DNA of 64,000 bases, taken from contig JAEWQC010000006.1 in NCBI GenBank assembly GCA_023399355.1, forward strand, positions 29,001-93,000, read 5' to 3'. Below, piece after piece: positions 8,460 through 23,400 of this stretch. Position 1 is the stretch's first letter; every line of letters starts with the position of its first letter. A model generated the notes under the pieces. It was given only the letters and a program-made list of their open reading frames with translations, was not told the origin of the DNA and did not search any database. Source of the stretch: Bacillota bacterium (GTDB taxonomy: Bacteria; Bacillota; Clostridia; Acetivibrionales; DTU013). The position numbers and the translations under genes were made by a program.

Positions 8460-11400
8460 ATGAAAAAGAGAATCAACCGATTTATTGCCGTCCTGTTATC
8501 ATTTTTAGTACTTTTCGCATATTTCCCCGCTTTCATTGTCGTCCATGCCGCCGAGCCTCTATTGACGGTTTCGGAGTGCAACGAATACAAGAAACTGATC
8601 AGCAGCAGCCTTGATTATACAATAGCGATCTCGTCCGACAAGAGAGTAGTTTACTGGGGGTCTCCAACCAGCCCTGCAAGGAATGTGCCGACTGATCTTG
8701 AAAATGTCAGGATGGTGGCTGCCGGATACAGATTTGCTTTGGCTTTGAAGGATGACGGCAAGGTTGTGGCCTGGGGCGACAACGAATTCAATCAGTGTCA
8801 GGGAAACGGTCTCACTGATGTGAAATACATCACAGCCGGTAATTCCTTTGCTCTGGCGTTGAAAAATGACGGTACGGTTGTGGCCTGGGGCGCAAATGAA
8901 GGCGGTCAATGCGATGTGCCAGCCGGTCTCAGTGATGTTGTTGCCATCGAAGCGGGCAGTAACCATGCGCTTGCATTAAAAAGCGACGGCACCGTCATTG
9001 CCTGGGGAGCCAACTATACCGATTGGAAACAGTGTGATATTCCCATCGACAAAATAGATCCGGCCAATACGGCACTGCCGAAGATTGTCGCACTTGATGC
9101 GCCATGGGGACACAATCTGGCGGTCCGGGAGGATGGATCGGTTGTTGCATGGGGAAATAATGAAAAATTACAGGCGACTGTTCCAGCCGGAATTACAAAT
9201 GCCGTGGCTGCATCAGGTTCGCTTTGGTGCTCAATGGTACTCATGGCGGACGGTACGGTAAAGGAATGGGGCAAAACCTACAGCGCCATGGGCATATCGG
9301 AACCGTCGGGACTACCCTTTGTAAAAGCTGTTTCCTCCCAGCAGGATATGTCATTTGCATTGGTTGAAAATGACAGCGGTTATTATAAGGTCATCCCATG
9401 GGACGGTAGTGGGAAAAAAGAGGAGATAAACCTGTCCGTAGGACCTAAAATCGTTTCCTGCGCCTTGCCGGCAGGAGGGGATAAGGATGGGGACAATTCC
9501 TATATTGATGTGAGCTTCAATCGTGGGATATACGGGGATGCGACCGGGACAAGCGCCGTTTCCGCCTCGGCATTTGTACTGGAGTATCGGAAAAACGAGG
9601 GGTCGGCAAATAGTGTCACCATTACTTCCGCGACGCGAACGGATGGAACGGAACTTCAGGGCGGAGAAACAACTGTACGGTTCCATCTGGCTGTAAATGG
9701 AACACCGAGCGGACAGGAAACGATCGAAATCAAGCCGGCATATGATTCAGGCAATGTACCGGTTTACGACGGTAACGGTACCATGATTGAGCCTTCGCAG
9801 ACCACTGGTGCGACATTCCTGAATACAACAATGCTTCGTTTCGTATCATCAACGATTGATGATGCCAATACATATATAGATGTGGTTTTCAATAAGGGGA
9901 TTTACGGGGATGTTCAGGGAAAAACCGGGGTTTCGGTCAGCGATTTCAAATTCTCCTTCTACCGGAACGACGGTTCCGCGACCGGAGCAACGCTGGTGTC
10001 CCTGACCGATAAGGATTTCGTATCAACCACGCCCGGAGCGGAGACGGTAAGGTTCAATTTTTCAATCGACGGTACGGTAAACGGGAAAGAGACGATTGAA
10101 ATCAAGCCGGCCGATGGAAACTCCGTATTTACCTCCTCCGGTGAAGCGATGCAAGCCAGCCGCACCACCGGACGCATCCCATTGTCACCGCCGGCGCCGG
10201 AGATTGTCGGGATGGAGCTTGCAAATGACAACAGCCACCTTGATATCACCTTTAACACAGGAGTGTATGGAGACAGGGATAATATCACTAAAGCCGGCTT
10301 TAACCCCGTTACCTCCGGAGCAATCATTTGCCATCTCCAGTCTTTTGGAGGGGGAGCGACGAACGTCAGTATCAGCAGCTTTACCAGGCTTGACGGAATA
10401 ACGCCGCTGATCGGAGGGGAGACTGCTGTCCGGCTGAACCTGAGTTTCACCGGCAGCCCTACGGGAGTAGAATATTTCGGCATATGGGTGGAGCACCTGT
10501 ATAATTCCAAAGGTGTGTTTTTGGGATCGGAGAATTCGACGATGATCAAGTTGAAGGCGTTATCGCCAGCGATCGGACTTTGTTCCGCCGCGCCGGATAA
10601 CGAATATATTGACGTAAACTTCAACATGGGAGTATACGGCGGGGTGCAAGGATTCGACGAAAAAGGCAGGCCGACGGGTGTAGATAAGGATGATTTCAAG
10701 CTCGAATATGTAAAAGGCAGCGGAACCACTGAGAATGTGACTATTCGGGCCATCGGCGCAAATACGGGTTCAGACCCTGCAAATCCCGCTGTATTGAAAG
10801 GAGGAGAGAAAACGGTCCGGGTCTTTCTTTCTCTTACAAATCCGGCAACCGGCGGGGCGGGGGCGGAGACTGTCAAAATCTCTCCGAAGAATGATGAATC
10901 CATTTACAGTGAGGATAAACAACCTGTACCTTCCAGCAGTTCGACCGGAAATGTCAATCTCCATGCTTCGTTCCCCGTGATTGAATCCTATAAGCTAGCA
11001 GCGGACAACAGCCATATTGATGTCGACTTCAATCTGGGCGTTTATGGGGACAGTGCGCATACTCTCCCTGTTTCCGCACCCAACTTCAGCGTGAATTTCT
11101 ATACCTATTCCTATAACGGCGGACGTGCAACTGTCGCAACCATCGGAGCAATAACAAGACAGGACGGATCGCCGCTTGAAGCCGGTGACAAAAATCTGAG
11201 GCTGCGGCTCAATATCACGGGAAAACCCAGCGGCGCTGAAACGATTGCGATCTACCCTTCCTCAGCCAACCAGATCTATAATTCCATGGGCAAGTCCATT
11301 CTTTCCGGTTCCAGCCAAAGGGTGCCGGACACCTTCCTGAATCCTGTTCCGGAAATTCTTACAGGGACTCTGGCTGCGAATCTGAGTTATATGGACGTTA

Positions 11401-14400
11401 CGTTCAGCTGCGGTGTTTATGGGGATGCGGCTCATACTGCGGCAGTGGATGCAGATGACTTCAAAATCGTATTCAACAAAAATACCGGAGGCTCTGCAAC
11501 CGGCGTAACAATTGATTCAGTAAAGAAAACGGATACGGAGGACAAGGACGATGCTGCTTCCGAGCTGACAGGAGGAGAGACGGCGTTTCGTTTTTTCCTA
11601 TCGATTGACGGCAGCCAGAATGGGCAGGAAACGATCCGGATCATGCCTGCCGACGGCAACTCCGTATACTCCGGCGCCGGCAACCCTATGGCGCAGGAAC
11701 AGTCAACTCCGTCCAGAAACCTGACCGTTGGACCTCCCGAGATTACCAGCGCAAAGCTTGCGCGGGATAACAGCTATATCGATATCAATTTTAGTTCAAG
11801 CGTATATGGTGACAGTATTCACAGTACAGGTCTAAATGAGGAGGATTTCAGCCTGTCCGTCGAAAGCAACAACGGGGATGTAAACAGAGCGCATATTTCT
11901 TCTGTAAGGCAGATCGACGGAACGACCCCGCCCTCAGGCGGCGAAAAAGCTCTGAGACTGTATCTTGTTACCCAGAAAGTCGTTACAGATGAAAAAACAA
12001 ATGAGACGATGCTTGTGGCGACGTCGGCAAGCGGGACAGAGAAAATTGAAGTGAAGCCGGCCGGCGGGAGCTCAATCTATTCCTTCTCCGGGACGGCAAT
12101 GGATGCCGCGCAGACAACAGGTAAAATCAGCCTTGCCGAAATTCCCAGGATTGTCTCCGGCGTGATGGCGGCGGATTACAGCTATGTCGACGTGACCTTC
12201 AGCAAGGGAGTGTATGGCGGAAGCAACGGCAGGACACCCCTTTCGGCAGGCAGCTTCCTGCTGTATTTCGAGCGGAATGGAGGCATCGCAACGAATGTCT
12301 CCATCAAAGCCGTGCGCAAGGCATCCGGTACGTCGCTCTCAAGCGCGCCGGCACTCACGGGCGGGGAGACGACTGTCCGCGTATTCCTCAGCGTACTCGG
12401 AGCCGCCGACGGCAAAGAGTGGATCAAAATCCTGCCGGCTGGTGCCAGGGCGATCTATGACTCGTCCGGCCGCGCGATGTCGGATGATAAATCGACAGGA
12501 ATGCTTTACCTGAAGGGCAGTACGCTTCAAATCGTATCGTCTTTCATTGCTGAGGATAACAGCTACGTTGATGTCAATTTCAATGTCGGTGTGTACGGAG
12601 CTGCCGACGGCGATTCTCCGGTCACTCTGAATTGTTTCGGGATTGCCGCCACCGACGGCAGAATCGCTTCAGTTACCAAAACGGACGGGGAAGCATTGAC
12701 GGGTGGCGAGACGACCCTGAGGTTCCACTTGAACTTCCCGTATGTGCAGTATCCGGGAGCCGCTTTTGCAATTGTTCCGGCTTCTTCATCGGGGGGACCG
12801 AAGGTATATAACGCAAACGGGGCCGAAATGCCGCTGAACCAGCAGACCGGCATGATCCCGCTGAACAATGTGGCGTTGGATTCCAGCGAATTGTCCCAAA
12901 ACAATGCGTATATCGACTTAAAATTCGATATGGGCGTTTATGGAAACAATGCGCAAAATACGCCCATCGGCCCGGAGGATCTGGCGCTGGAATTCAGACA
13001 GAACGGAGGTACGGCGACAGGCGCAGCGATAAGCTCCATCCGTCCGGCGGACAATGCCGTCGAGGCGGATGCAGGTACGCTCAAAGGCGGTGAGGCAACC
13101 GTAAGGGTATTCCTGAAGGTGAGCGGAAATCCGGATGGTAAGGAAACGGTAAGCCTTTCGACTGTTCCGGGAAGCGTCATCGGATCGCATATTCTCGCGG
13201 GAGTATTGACGACGGGCGCAATATCCATGTACTCCGGCGCTTTCAAGGCCGTTTCCGCTGCCATGGGCGACGATAACGCCTATGTTGACATGACCTTCAG
13301 CCAGGGGATATACGGGGATGCCGCAGGCAGGACTCCCGTGGACGCAAACGATTTTGCGGCAAGCTTCTCCGGAGGACCGGGATCCCTGACCGGCGTGAGT
13401 ATTGCAGCCGTCGGGAAACCGGACGGTGAAAAACCGGGAACGGCTTCCATGCTGACAGGCGGAGAAAAGACGGTCCGTATTTTCCTTTCCGTGTCGGGAA
13501 CCTTAAGCGGATCGGAAAGCCTTAAAATAGAACCGAAAACAACGTCATCCATCTATCCGCTGCATGGTGCGGCCTTGTCCGGAGAGAACTCTTCAGCCAC
13601 TGTACAGATGATTTCCAACAAGCCGGAAATTCTCTCATCGGTGATGGCAGCCGGCAGCAAATATGTAGATGTCATATTCAATATAGGCGTATATGGGACC
13701 GCCTCTTCAGGACCGGTGACCAGGGACAGCTTCGATTGCGCTTTCAACGCCAATGCGGGAAATGGCGGGAACGGCAAAATCACCGTATCCGTAAACTCCG
13801 TCAGGAAGCCTGACAGCGGGAGCGAAGCATTTGCTTCCGCTCTGACGGGCGGGGAAAAAACGCTCCGCTTTTTCCTCAAAATCAACAAGGCTCCCGGTTC
13901 GACGGCAACGGATTCCATCATACCCACCGGCCTGGAGACGATTGTCATCACCCCTGCGCAAACCATATATTCCAGTACAGGGCAGCAATTGAGCACGTCC
14001 GCGTCCACCGGCCCGGTCGGCCTCCTTGCCCCGGAGCCGGAATTCGGGGATTGCTCCGCGTCGCAGCAGAGCGGTACCGATAAGAAGCTCCAGTATATTG
14101 ATGTCAAATTTACCACCGACGTTTTTGGGGCCGCCGACGGTTCCACCCCTGTCGATCCGTCCGATTTTGAATTGCTGTTCGCCAGGAACTCCGGAAATGC
14201 GGAGAGGGCGGAGATCCTGTCCGTCTGCAGGCCTGATCCGGCCGAGCCTGCAAAGGACTCGGAGCTGACGGGAGGAACCTCCGCCATCAGGTTCTATCTG
14301 AAGACCTATTTTGGAAATGGCGCTAACGCAGTCGAAGCTTCGACTTCGGGTGTGGAGACTGTGGTTATCAAGCCAAAAGACAATTCCATTTTCAACAGAT

Positions 14401-17400
14401 CAGGACAGGCAATGGCTGTGACAAAAGCAACAGATGCGCTGAAGCTTGCGAATATGTTTCCAAGGGTCGTTTCGGCAAGAGTGGGACCCGGGAACGGTTA
14501 TGTCGACGTTACCTTCAGCACCGGTATTTACGGTAATTCCGGGAGTACCGGCAAGGCGGCTTATTATTCCAATTTCCAGGCCGTGTTCACCAGAAACGGA
14601 GGTGCGGCGACAAACGCAAACATCAACTGGGCTGCGAAACCCGACAACTCCGACAGGCTGCTGGCAACGACGCTGGTCGGGGGCGAGGAGACGATCCGGT
14701 TCTTCCTTACGGTAACCAATGTGCCAAGCGGAGTCGAGATGGTAGAGATCGTACCTGCCAGTCCCCAATTGAGGGACGCAGACGGGCTGACGCTGAAAGC
14801 AGCGCAGTCAACCGGCAGGCTCAGGCTTGTCACCCCGTACCCTCCCCAGTGGTCATTGTCCGGTTCAAGCGAAGAAGCCCCGGGATGGATGTCGGACTAT
14901 AGAATCAGTACGGGAAATGCGCATACGCTTGTCGTAAAAAACGACGGTACCGTCGCGGCATTCGGGGAGAACTCCCAGGGACAGGCAAATGTGCCGGGAA
15001 CTTTGTCCGGCGTGGACTCTGTGGCTGCCGGGGATACATTTTCGGCAGCTCTGAAAAAGAATGGAACACTTGTCGGGTGGGGTGCGCTCAAGATACCGGC
15101 TGGAATGACAAACGTAAAAATGATTGCAGCCGGCGGCAGCACGTTGTTCGCACTCAGGGCCGATAGCAGCGGGGAGTACATATCATTGGTCGGGGACGAT
15201 TACTATAAGTATGACGATGACAACGACAGGAATTATTATGTTGAGAAACTGAAGCTAATGGACAAGGATGTGCCGGTCAAGGCAATATCAGCAGGCAGCG
15301 ACGAGCATCTGCTAGTGCTCAGGAACGACGGCACGGTTGAAGCCTACGATTATAATGACCGGTTGACTTCCGACTATTATGGGCAGTGCAGCATACCTGA
15401 AGGCCTGAAGGAGGTCAGAGCCGTTTCCGCCGGATTCGGCTTCTCCCTGGCGCTGAAGAAGGACGGCACCGTCGCGGGATGGGGAAATGTCAGGCTGCCG
15501 ACGGGTGGACTCGTCAATGTTTCCGCGATATCCTCCTCTCTGAGGGGGTACTGCGTGCTCAAGACGGACGGTACCGCAGAGGTTTATGATATCAACGGCG
15601 TCAAGCTTATAAATAGCGGTACGGCTGTCCTTAGCGGCATAATCGGGGTCAGCGCGGGAGCGGATACCTATCTTTTTGTCAGCAGGGACGGCACTGTGGA
15701 TGGCCTGCGGGATACGGGAGTATTCGGGTATATGGAGGATATCGATACTCCGGCGGACTTAAACATTTATAAGCATGTGCTGAATGGGACGATCTCCGGT
15801 AACGCATTCGTAACTCTCGAACTAAGGGATTCAACCGCGGTAAATGCCGCAAAACTTGGCATGTATGGCGGCAACGGCTTGAGAGGCATCACCGCGGCGG
15901 ATCTGAAGGTGGAAATTGTAAAGGGCAGTCAAAGCCTGCTGGGGATAACGATCACGGATGTGAAAAAAGGATCGAGCATATATGAGGATGCCGCCGCCGG
16001 CGATACGGCTGTCAGAGTTATGCTCAGGGTAGCGGGAGTGCCCGACGGTACCGAGAGATTCGTCATCAAGCCCACTACGAGCTTCTCTGTGGCGGATGCT
16101 TCCGGCAATTCCATTTTCGCCTCACAGCCGTCAAATGTGATCGCGCTGGACAGGGGCTCCGAATACGAGCTGTATTCCAGGAGGATAGACGCAGGCTGGA
16201 GCCATACCGTTGCGATGAAGGATACGGGATACGTCTTCAACTGGGGGGACAACACCTATGGACAGGCTCCCGCAATGCTGAACCGGGACAATGCGGTGCA
16301 GGTTTCCGCCGGATATCATCACACGGTGGTTCTGCTCCATGACGGAACAGTGAAGGAATGGGGCGAGAATTATTACGGTCAGCTGGATATGCCCGGTAAC
16401 GTTAAAAATATCATGCAAATATCGGCCGGCGGATACCATACGCTGGCGTTGAAGTCGGACGGCACCGTTCTTGCATGGGGGGATGATTTCTATAAACAAT
16501 GCACGGTACCTCTGGGTCTGTTCAATGTGATTGCCGTTTCCGCGGGCGGGCATCATTCCCTCGCCCTGAAGTCCGACGGCACGGTGGCCGCCTGGGGGGA
16601 CGACAGCTTCAGGCAGTGCAGCGGCATGCCTTCCGGACTGAAGGAGGTGGTCGCGGTTTCGGCGGGCGACAACTTCTCCCTTGCATTGAAGCGGGACGGG
16701 ACAGTCGTCGCCTGGGGGAATAACGATAAAGGCCAATGTACGGTACCTTCTGGTCTGGCAAACATAAAAGCGGTCTCTGCCGGCTACAGGCATGCGCTCG
16801 CTCTGAAGTCGGACGGTACGGTGGTCGCCTGGGGGGACAACAGCAAAGGTCAATGCACGGTACCTTCAGACCTGACAGGTGTATTTGCTGTTTCTGCAGG
16901 GGCATATCACAATGCCGCCATTAAAAGCGACGGCAAAATTATAGCCTGGGGCGACAACAGCGCCGGACAGGCCGCTGTTCCCGAAAGCGGACTGCCGCCG
17001 AAGGTCGTGTCGGCTGTAATGGCTGAGGACAACAGTTATATAGATCTGCAGTTCAATGCAGGCGTATACGGATCTCCTGATGGAACGGGCCCGCTGAAGA
17101 CCGGTAATTTCAAAGTGGTATTTGACGGAAAATCCGCTGGCGGCGCTACGGGAGTTTCCATCTCATCCGTCAGAAAAAACGACAATCCGCTGGAGAGCAA
17201 AGCTTCCGCTCTTACCGGAGGTGAAAATACCGTCCGTGTATTCCTCACATTCTCCGGCGTGATAAAAGGCGTCGAAACGGTCCAGCTGACGCAGGATAGT
17301 GCAAAACCGATCTATGACATGTACAAGGTGCCAATACAGAATGCAAACCTGACACCGGTATTTACGCTCAAGTTACAGAAAACCGGAAATGACATTATGG

Positions 17401-20400
17401 TCGACAATATCAGTTCCGGCGTGGGGACAAAATATGAAGTCGTGGCTATTGACAGCACAGACGGCAAATCGGCGCCCGTCTACGATTATGTTCCGTCAAA
17501 CAATTGTTACAGCATATCCTGGGAGCATGAACTTAAAACGGCGGGTGCTACAAAAAATGCGGACGGGTTTTATGAAAGCAATAATACAATGCTCATTGCC
17601 GGTTTCTACAGTAAAGAGAAAAACCATGCCAACCAGGATATAACACAGGTGACATTCAACAGCAAGCCTATGAAATTCCTGAAGACAGCAGCCATCGGCG
17701 ACATGAAGCTTGATCTGTACTACATGCTCGGCAAGGATTTTCCGACTAATCCCGGCAAGTATAAGGTTACTGCGTATTACAGGGGTTCAAACAATTTACT
17801 TTACGGGAAAGCGGTATCCCTGACAAATGTTGCCCAGATGGCGCCTGAGAATGCCGCGTCCACTCTGGATGACGGAACGTACTGGAATATGAGTACGGCC
17901 CTGGAAACCAAAACAGATCATGCAATGCAGGTCGATTTTACCGCAACGCCAAACAACAATGAAGTGGCAATGAAGACAACGAACCGGGACAAGGCCGGCG
18001 CCTATGTGACAAATTGCAACGATTCCGTCTATTATAAAGACTGGGCGACAATATCCGCATCCGTACGGAGCGCCGAATATCCCAAAGAAGACATATCCTA
18101 TGAATTAACTCCGACATATGACACTCTGCCCGAGCTGCCTGCCGGAAACAAAATCGCTTTTGTCCAGGACGCCGGCAGTTCAGGGAATGCGGCAGCAGGA
18201 CGCCAATTTACCTTCACGTCCGGTGACGATGGCGCAACTGTCACAATACTCAGCTCGCCGGATGGAAATAGCTGGACCACCTCGACATGCTCGCTGCCCG
18301 CTATTACCTATCAAGGTTTTACCTATACCTATTTTGGCAAAACGGAGATTACGGACTGGGCTGCATATCAGGATACCGCATCCGGCACGACCAGGTATGT
18401 AGCTATTGGAAATGCAAATGTCGGCCGATACAAACAGGACGGCTCAGCCGAATATGAAACGGAAGAGTATACGGATGAAGGCGGGCACCCGCAAACACAC
18501 AGATGGACCTATGAGACAAGTATCAAGGTCTACCTTATGTCTTCGGACGGCGAGCATTGGACATCGGGTTATTACCCGGACTTTGTATTCGGGAATTATG
18601 AGAATGTAAAAAACGGATCTTTGTATACAAAATTCAAAGAGATCGTGTGCAACAACAATGGATTGTTTGTTGCATACGACAATGCAAATGTCTATTATAT
18701 GATCTACTCCGATACGGAATGGACATTGGGGAAATCCTTTGAGAAGGACAGCCAGGGGAAGGTTGTAAACACGCAGTACAATTACCTGACGGGGCTGTTT
18801 ACCAGGAATAATATCCTTGTGCTGACCGGCAGGGGACTGGATGATGAAAACCTGAATATTTACTGGTCAACGGGGGGCAGGGATTGGAAGCAGGCTGCCG
18901 TCACGTACAGGGATCCAAAGTTCTACGAGTACGACAAAACAGCCAGGAAGACGATCTGGACATACAGCAGGTCATTTACCGGAATGACTTATGCGCATGA
19001 TACGTTCGCCGCCTCCAATGAATATACCATCGCGGCGTCGCAGGACGGGAAAAACTGGAGCGTGTACAAATCGGACAAACAGGGTTCCGATCTTGTGGCG
19101 TTCCATGACACCTTCTTCCGGACGGTATATTACCATACGGCTTCGGGAAATGCATGCTGGCTGCTGAGCTCCGACGACCTTCTGGACTGGCAGGTGGAAG
19201 ACAAGGACTTCCTGCTGAGCGAGTTCACTCCGGAGGGAGCCAAGAAAACACTTACCGCAAATACCGTTCGCAATGGGTTCGAAGCCATGACGCTGGAGTT
19301 GGCGGCACCGGAAGACGGGGATGTCAAAGTGCCTGTGAACAGTGTCCTGACCATAAGCTATACTGATGAATTGAAGCAGGGCGCAGATTTTAAAAGAATC
19401 TCACTGACAACCGCGGCCGGGATCAATGTACCTGCCGGTCTCCTGCTTGACGGCGAAAACGGGACCATGAGCATTCTGCCCAAAGATGATCTTTCGCCAA
19501 TCACGAAGTATATATTGACTATACCTGAAGGTGCTTTGATAAACACGACCAGTATGAAGGCAAACAAACTGCTGAGGATTGCATTCACAACGGGCACCTC
19601 CACACTCCCGGAGATAACCGGTGATAATCTCGGATCGGCTGAGAATCCCTTCGATGTCGATTCGCCGCTGAACCTTTGTTATTCGCGGGATATTGCCGTA
19701 AATTTACAGACATTGTTCGATAAGATAACGGTTGCTCCAAAAAACAATCTGTCAAATAAAGTTCAACTGGACAGGAGGATTGAGGGAACAAAGCTGATTC
19801 TGACACCGGCTGTGCCTCTGCAATATACTACTGCATATATGATCACAATACCGGACGGGGCCGTTAAAGATTTGTTCGGCATTGAGGCGGGTGGGAAAAG
19901 CATAGAGTTTATGACCGGAGCGGACAGCAAATTACCTGTGGTTGAAAGAACCGATCCGGTTGACTTGGGCGAACGGATTGCGACTGCTAATCCGATCTGT
20001 GCATATTTCAGCGAAGCGGTTACGAAGGGAGCCGGTTTCGGCGGGATTACACTCCGGGATATCCGGTCCGATACTGCAACTGAAGCAGAGGTTACTCTTA
20101 AGGATGAAATTGTAAATGGGACCACAAGAACCGCACTGATCATCCAGCCTGCAGCCGAACTGGCCCTCCACCACACCTACCGCGTAACGATTCCGTCCGA
20201 TGCGGTCAGGGATGCGTCAAACAATACGTTGGCTTCCGAATACTCCTTTGAGTTTACGGAGGAGATCAGAAAATCTTATCCTGTGCTTGTCGGATCGTCT
20301 CCCTCGAACAATGCCACCGAGGTGGACTTCATGGGCGATATCGTACTCACCTATGATCGCCCGATTAAAATGACGGATTCCTTCAGCCTGCCGGGATTTG

Positions 20401-23400
20401 TCTCCATCAAAAGCCAGGATGCAAACCATAGCGGAGTGGTCCTGTTCACCGCCAGGGTCGAAGGTAGTAAACTGATCATCACACCCAACCGGACGCCGAA
20501 GGATACACCCTATGATGCGTTGCTCTACGGCTGGCCTTATGAATTGCGCTATACCGGAGAATGTATCAGCGATTTATATGGGAATAAAGATATCACTGAC
20601 ATCCATTCGATTCTGTTTACCATTGAAAGCCAGAAAATTGAATCAAGGTATCCGGCTGCGGACGGTTCGGACATTCCGCTCAATGCGGGCATCAGGGTGA
20701 TGTTTGGCTCCAGGTTCGACAATGCTGTCAAGGGAGCAAATTTTGCGGATATCAGGGTGAGCAGGATGGATGTGAGCGGAGGAAAGACAACCTATACGGA
20801 CATCGCCTCCCATGCGGTTCTAAGCGGAAACAGCCTTTACATCTCCCCGGAAGAAGATATGAGCCCCCTGAAGACATATGCCGTCGAGATTCCAAGAGGC
20901 GCAGTCAAAGGTTCCGGAACAGGTGTGAACAATTATGATGCGTTCAGCTTCACCACAGGCACCGATTCCTCCAATACCGGCAGCATCGAGGGACCTGATG
21001 CGCTCAGAACCGGAAACGGACTTTTGGAGGGGGCAGCGGCAAATTTCAAATCCGTGGGCTATCCTGAGGGCACCGGCTTCGTCTGGGATTTCGGAGACGA
21101 TGCAACCGCATCGGGCGCAGCTGTATCTCATATGTTCACAACACGCGGCGAATATAACGTGATGCTGGTTTATACAAATTCAGCAGGCGAGCCGCGTACT
21201 ATACGCAAAGCTGTCAGCGTACTCAAACGACCTGATCTCTCATCTGTACAGCTTGATGCCACACCTTCGGCTCCTGTTGCGGTTCCGGCCGGGAGCAGCG
21301 CCGAATGGGTGGTTTCGCTCAGGAGCGGAGGACAGCCCCTCGGAAAGGCGCCGATCCTTGTCAGCAGGGTCTATCCGGTTACGGAAAACAGGCCGCCGGA
21401 GGTCCTGACGACGATCGAAACCGACTCCAATGGGTATGCGAGCTACACCGGCACGCTTCCTGAAGGAGTATCGGAGTACTATGTGAAATTTACGTATGAA
21501 AACAGTTACAATGGCGTGACAGTGAAAAAAGAAATCAGAAGGATCATGAAGAGTGCGGTAGGAAAGGTTGAGGTATCCGGATACGTCATCAACGACAGGA
21601 ATGTTGTCCAGTCAGGTGCTGCCGTGAAGATTGGAACCACCTCTGTCAGGACGGACAACACCGGATATTACAAGATAACCGGACTGGACGTCGGTACATA
21701 TACCATGCTCGTCAGTGCGAACATGCATTATGACAGTGTAACGGAAATATCGCTTGCTCAAAAGAGCCTGGTCAAAAACATTACGCTCACAAAACGGTCG
21801 CCCACCGGCAATCCGTCAGTCAGTACCATATACATAAACAATGCCGCTCCGGCATACGGACAGAATTTTTACTTCCTGCAGGGGATTGACGCGCCGATAG
21901 CGGTACACGCACTCATCGACTGGAATGGTCATGATCCGGGGTACGTTGAATTCAACCTGAACGGCACGGTCACCAGGAGTACAAACTTTGAGTTTTCGTT
22001 GAATGCAAAGAATCTCAAACAGGGCGATCAGCTCCTGATTGCCTGTGTGACTGCCGATGGCGTCCGGTCGGCTGCTTCCAACGCCCGCATCAATATCATC
22101 GAATCGCTTCCGAGAGAGTTTCCCGTCGATTTGAAACCGACATTTGTCGGGAATAAATATGTCATCGACCAGTATATTCCCCTGACAGGCATCAGTACTC
22201 CCTATATCGACAATATCCCGCTGCTCTCGGGAGGACCGATTTCCTTCCTGTCGCAGCCGGCCCGCGTAACCGGGTTTATGGGCCTGGACGGCACATTCAC
22301 CGCTGTCGTCGGGAAAGGGGTCGATGCCAAAGCCATCAGTTATGCGGCGCAGAACAATATGCTGCAGAAATATCTGGCGAGGCAAAACGCATCGACCCAG
22401 GCGGAAATAGATGAGATCAACGGCAGAAGGTCAAGCTCCCAGTTTGGCAGCTTCGAGTTCAGCGCGAACCTGGACGCCAACTTTAACTGGAACTATATCC
22501 CGGATTTAGGCAGGTGGCAATATCTCACGGGAGATATTGCCCTGAATGTGGATACCGAACTGTACGGCAAGAGATCATGGGGCATCAAGGGGATCCCGGT
22601 GAGCGCTTTCCTTGCCGGACAATTCACACTTGAGATGGATGCGTCCCTGAAGTCGACGGGATCGATAGGAAACTACACCAGCGGATACCTTGACTTCTCC
22701 AAAATCGAGATCGAGATTTCCGGCGGATTGGATGCGTTTATTGCAAGCGCGGGCATCTACTTCGCAGGAGGCGGAAAGGTCAGGATCGATTTCCCGTCGG
22801 CGGATGTCAAACATTACATCTACGTCAAGGGCTACGCGAAGCTGAAAGCGCTGCTCTGGAGCGTAAATTACCCATTCCTGGAGTACGGCTGGGGCGATGA
22901 CTATGCCACCGGCAGCAAGGTTTCCTCCTTGATGTACGATAAAGCCGCCGGTCTTTATGATGTGAAGGAAAATGAGCTTCAGGAAATGAGCAGGGATTAC
23001 ATCAATGGCCAATCGGGATGGGAGCCATACGGGACGGAGATTACAGGGTCGGTGCCGGTGTCAGACGACTCAGCTTCAATGCCGGGCAGCAGAGCTTCGG
23101 CATCAGCAAATGCAGCTTCAGATTCATACAGCACAGCTTCGGTACCGGACAATGCTGTTTCAATGCGAAGCAGCGCAGTTACGGCATTAAGCGGAACAGC
23201 CACAGCGACAAGCAATACTGCCCAAATGCAAAGCAGTCCAGCTTCGGCATCAAACAGCACGACAAAGACGACGCTGCGAAGCAATACCTACCCGTATACC
23301 GATCAGAAGCTTGTACCGTATGACGGCGGTGCGCTGATGGTGCTACTTGAAGATGATCCGGGCAGAACCTCCCTCAACAGGACAAGAGCGTCTTATTCCA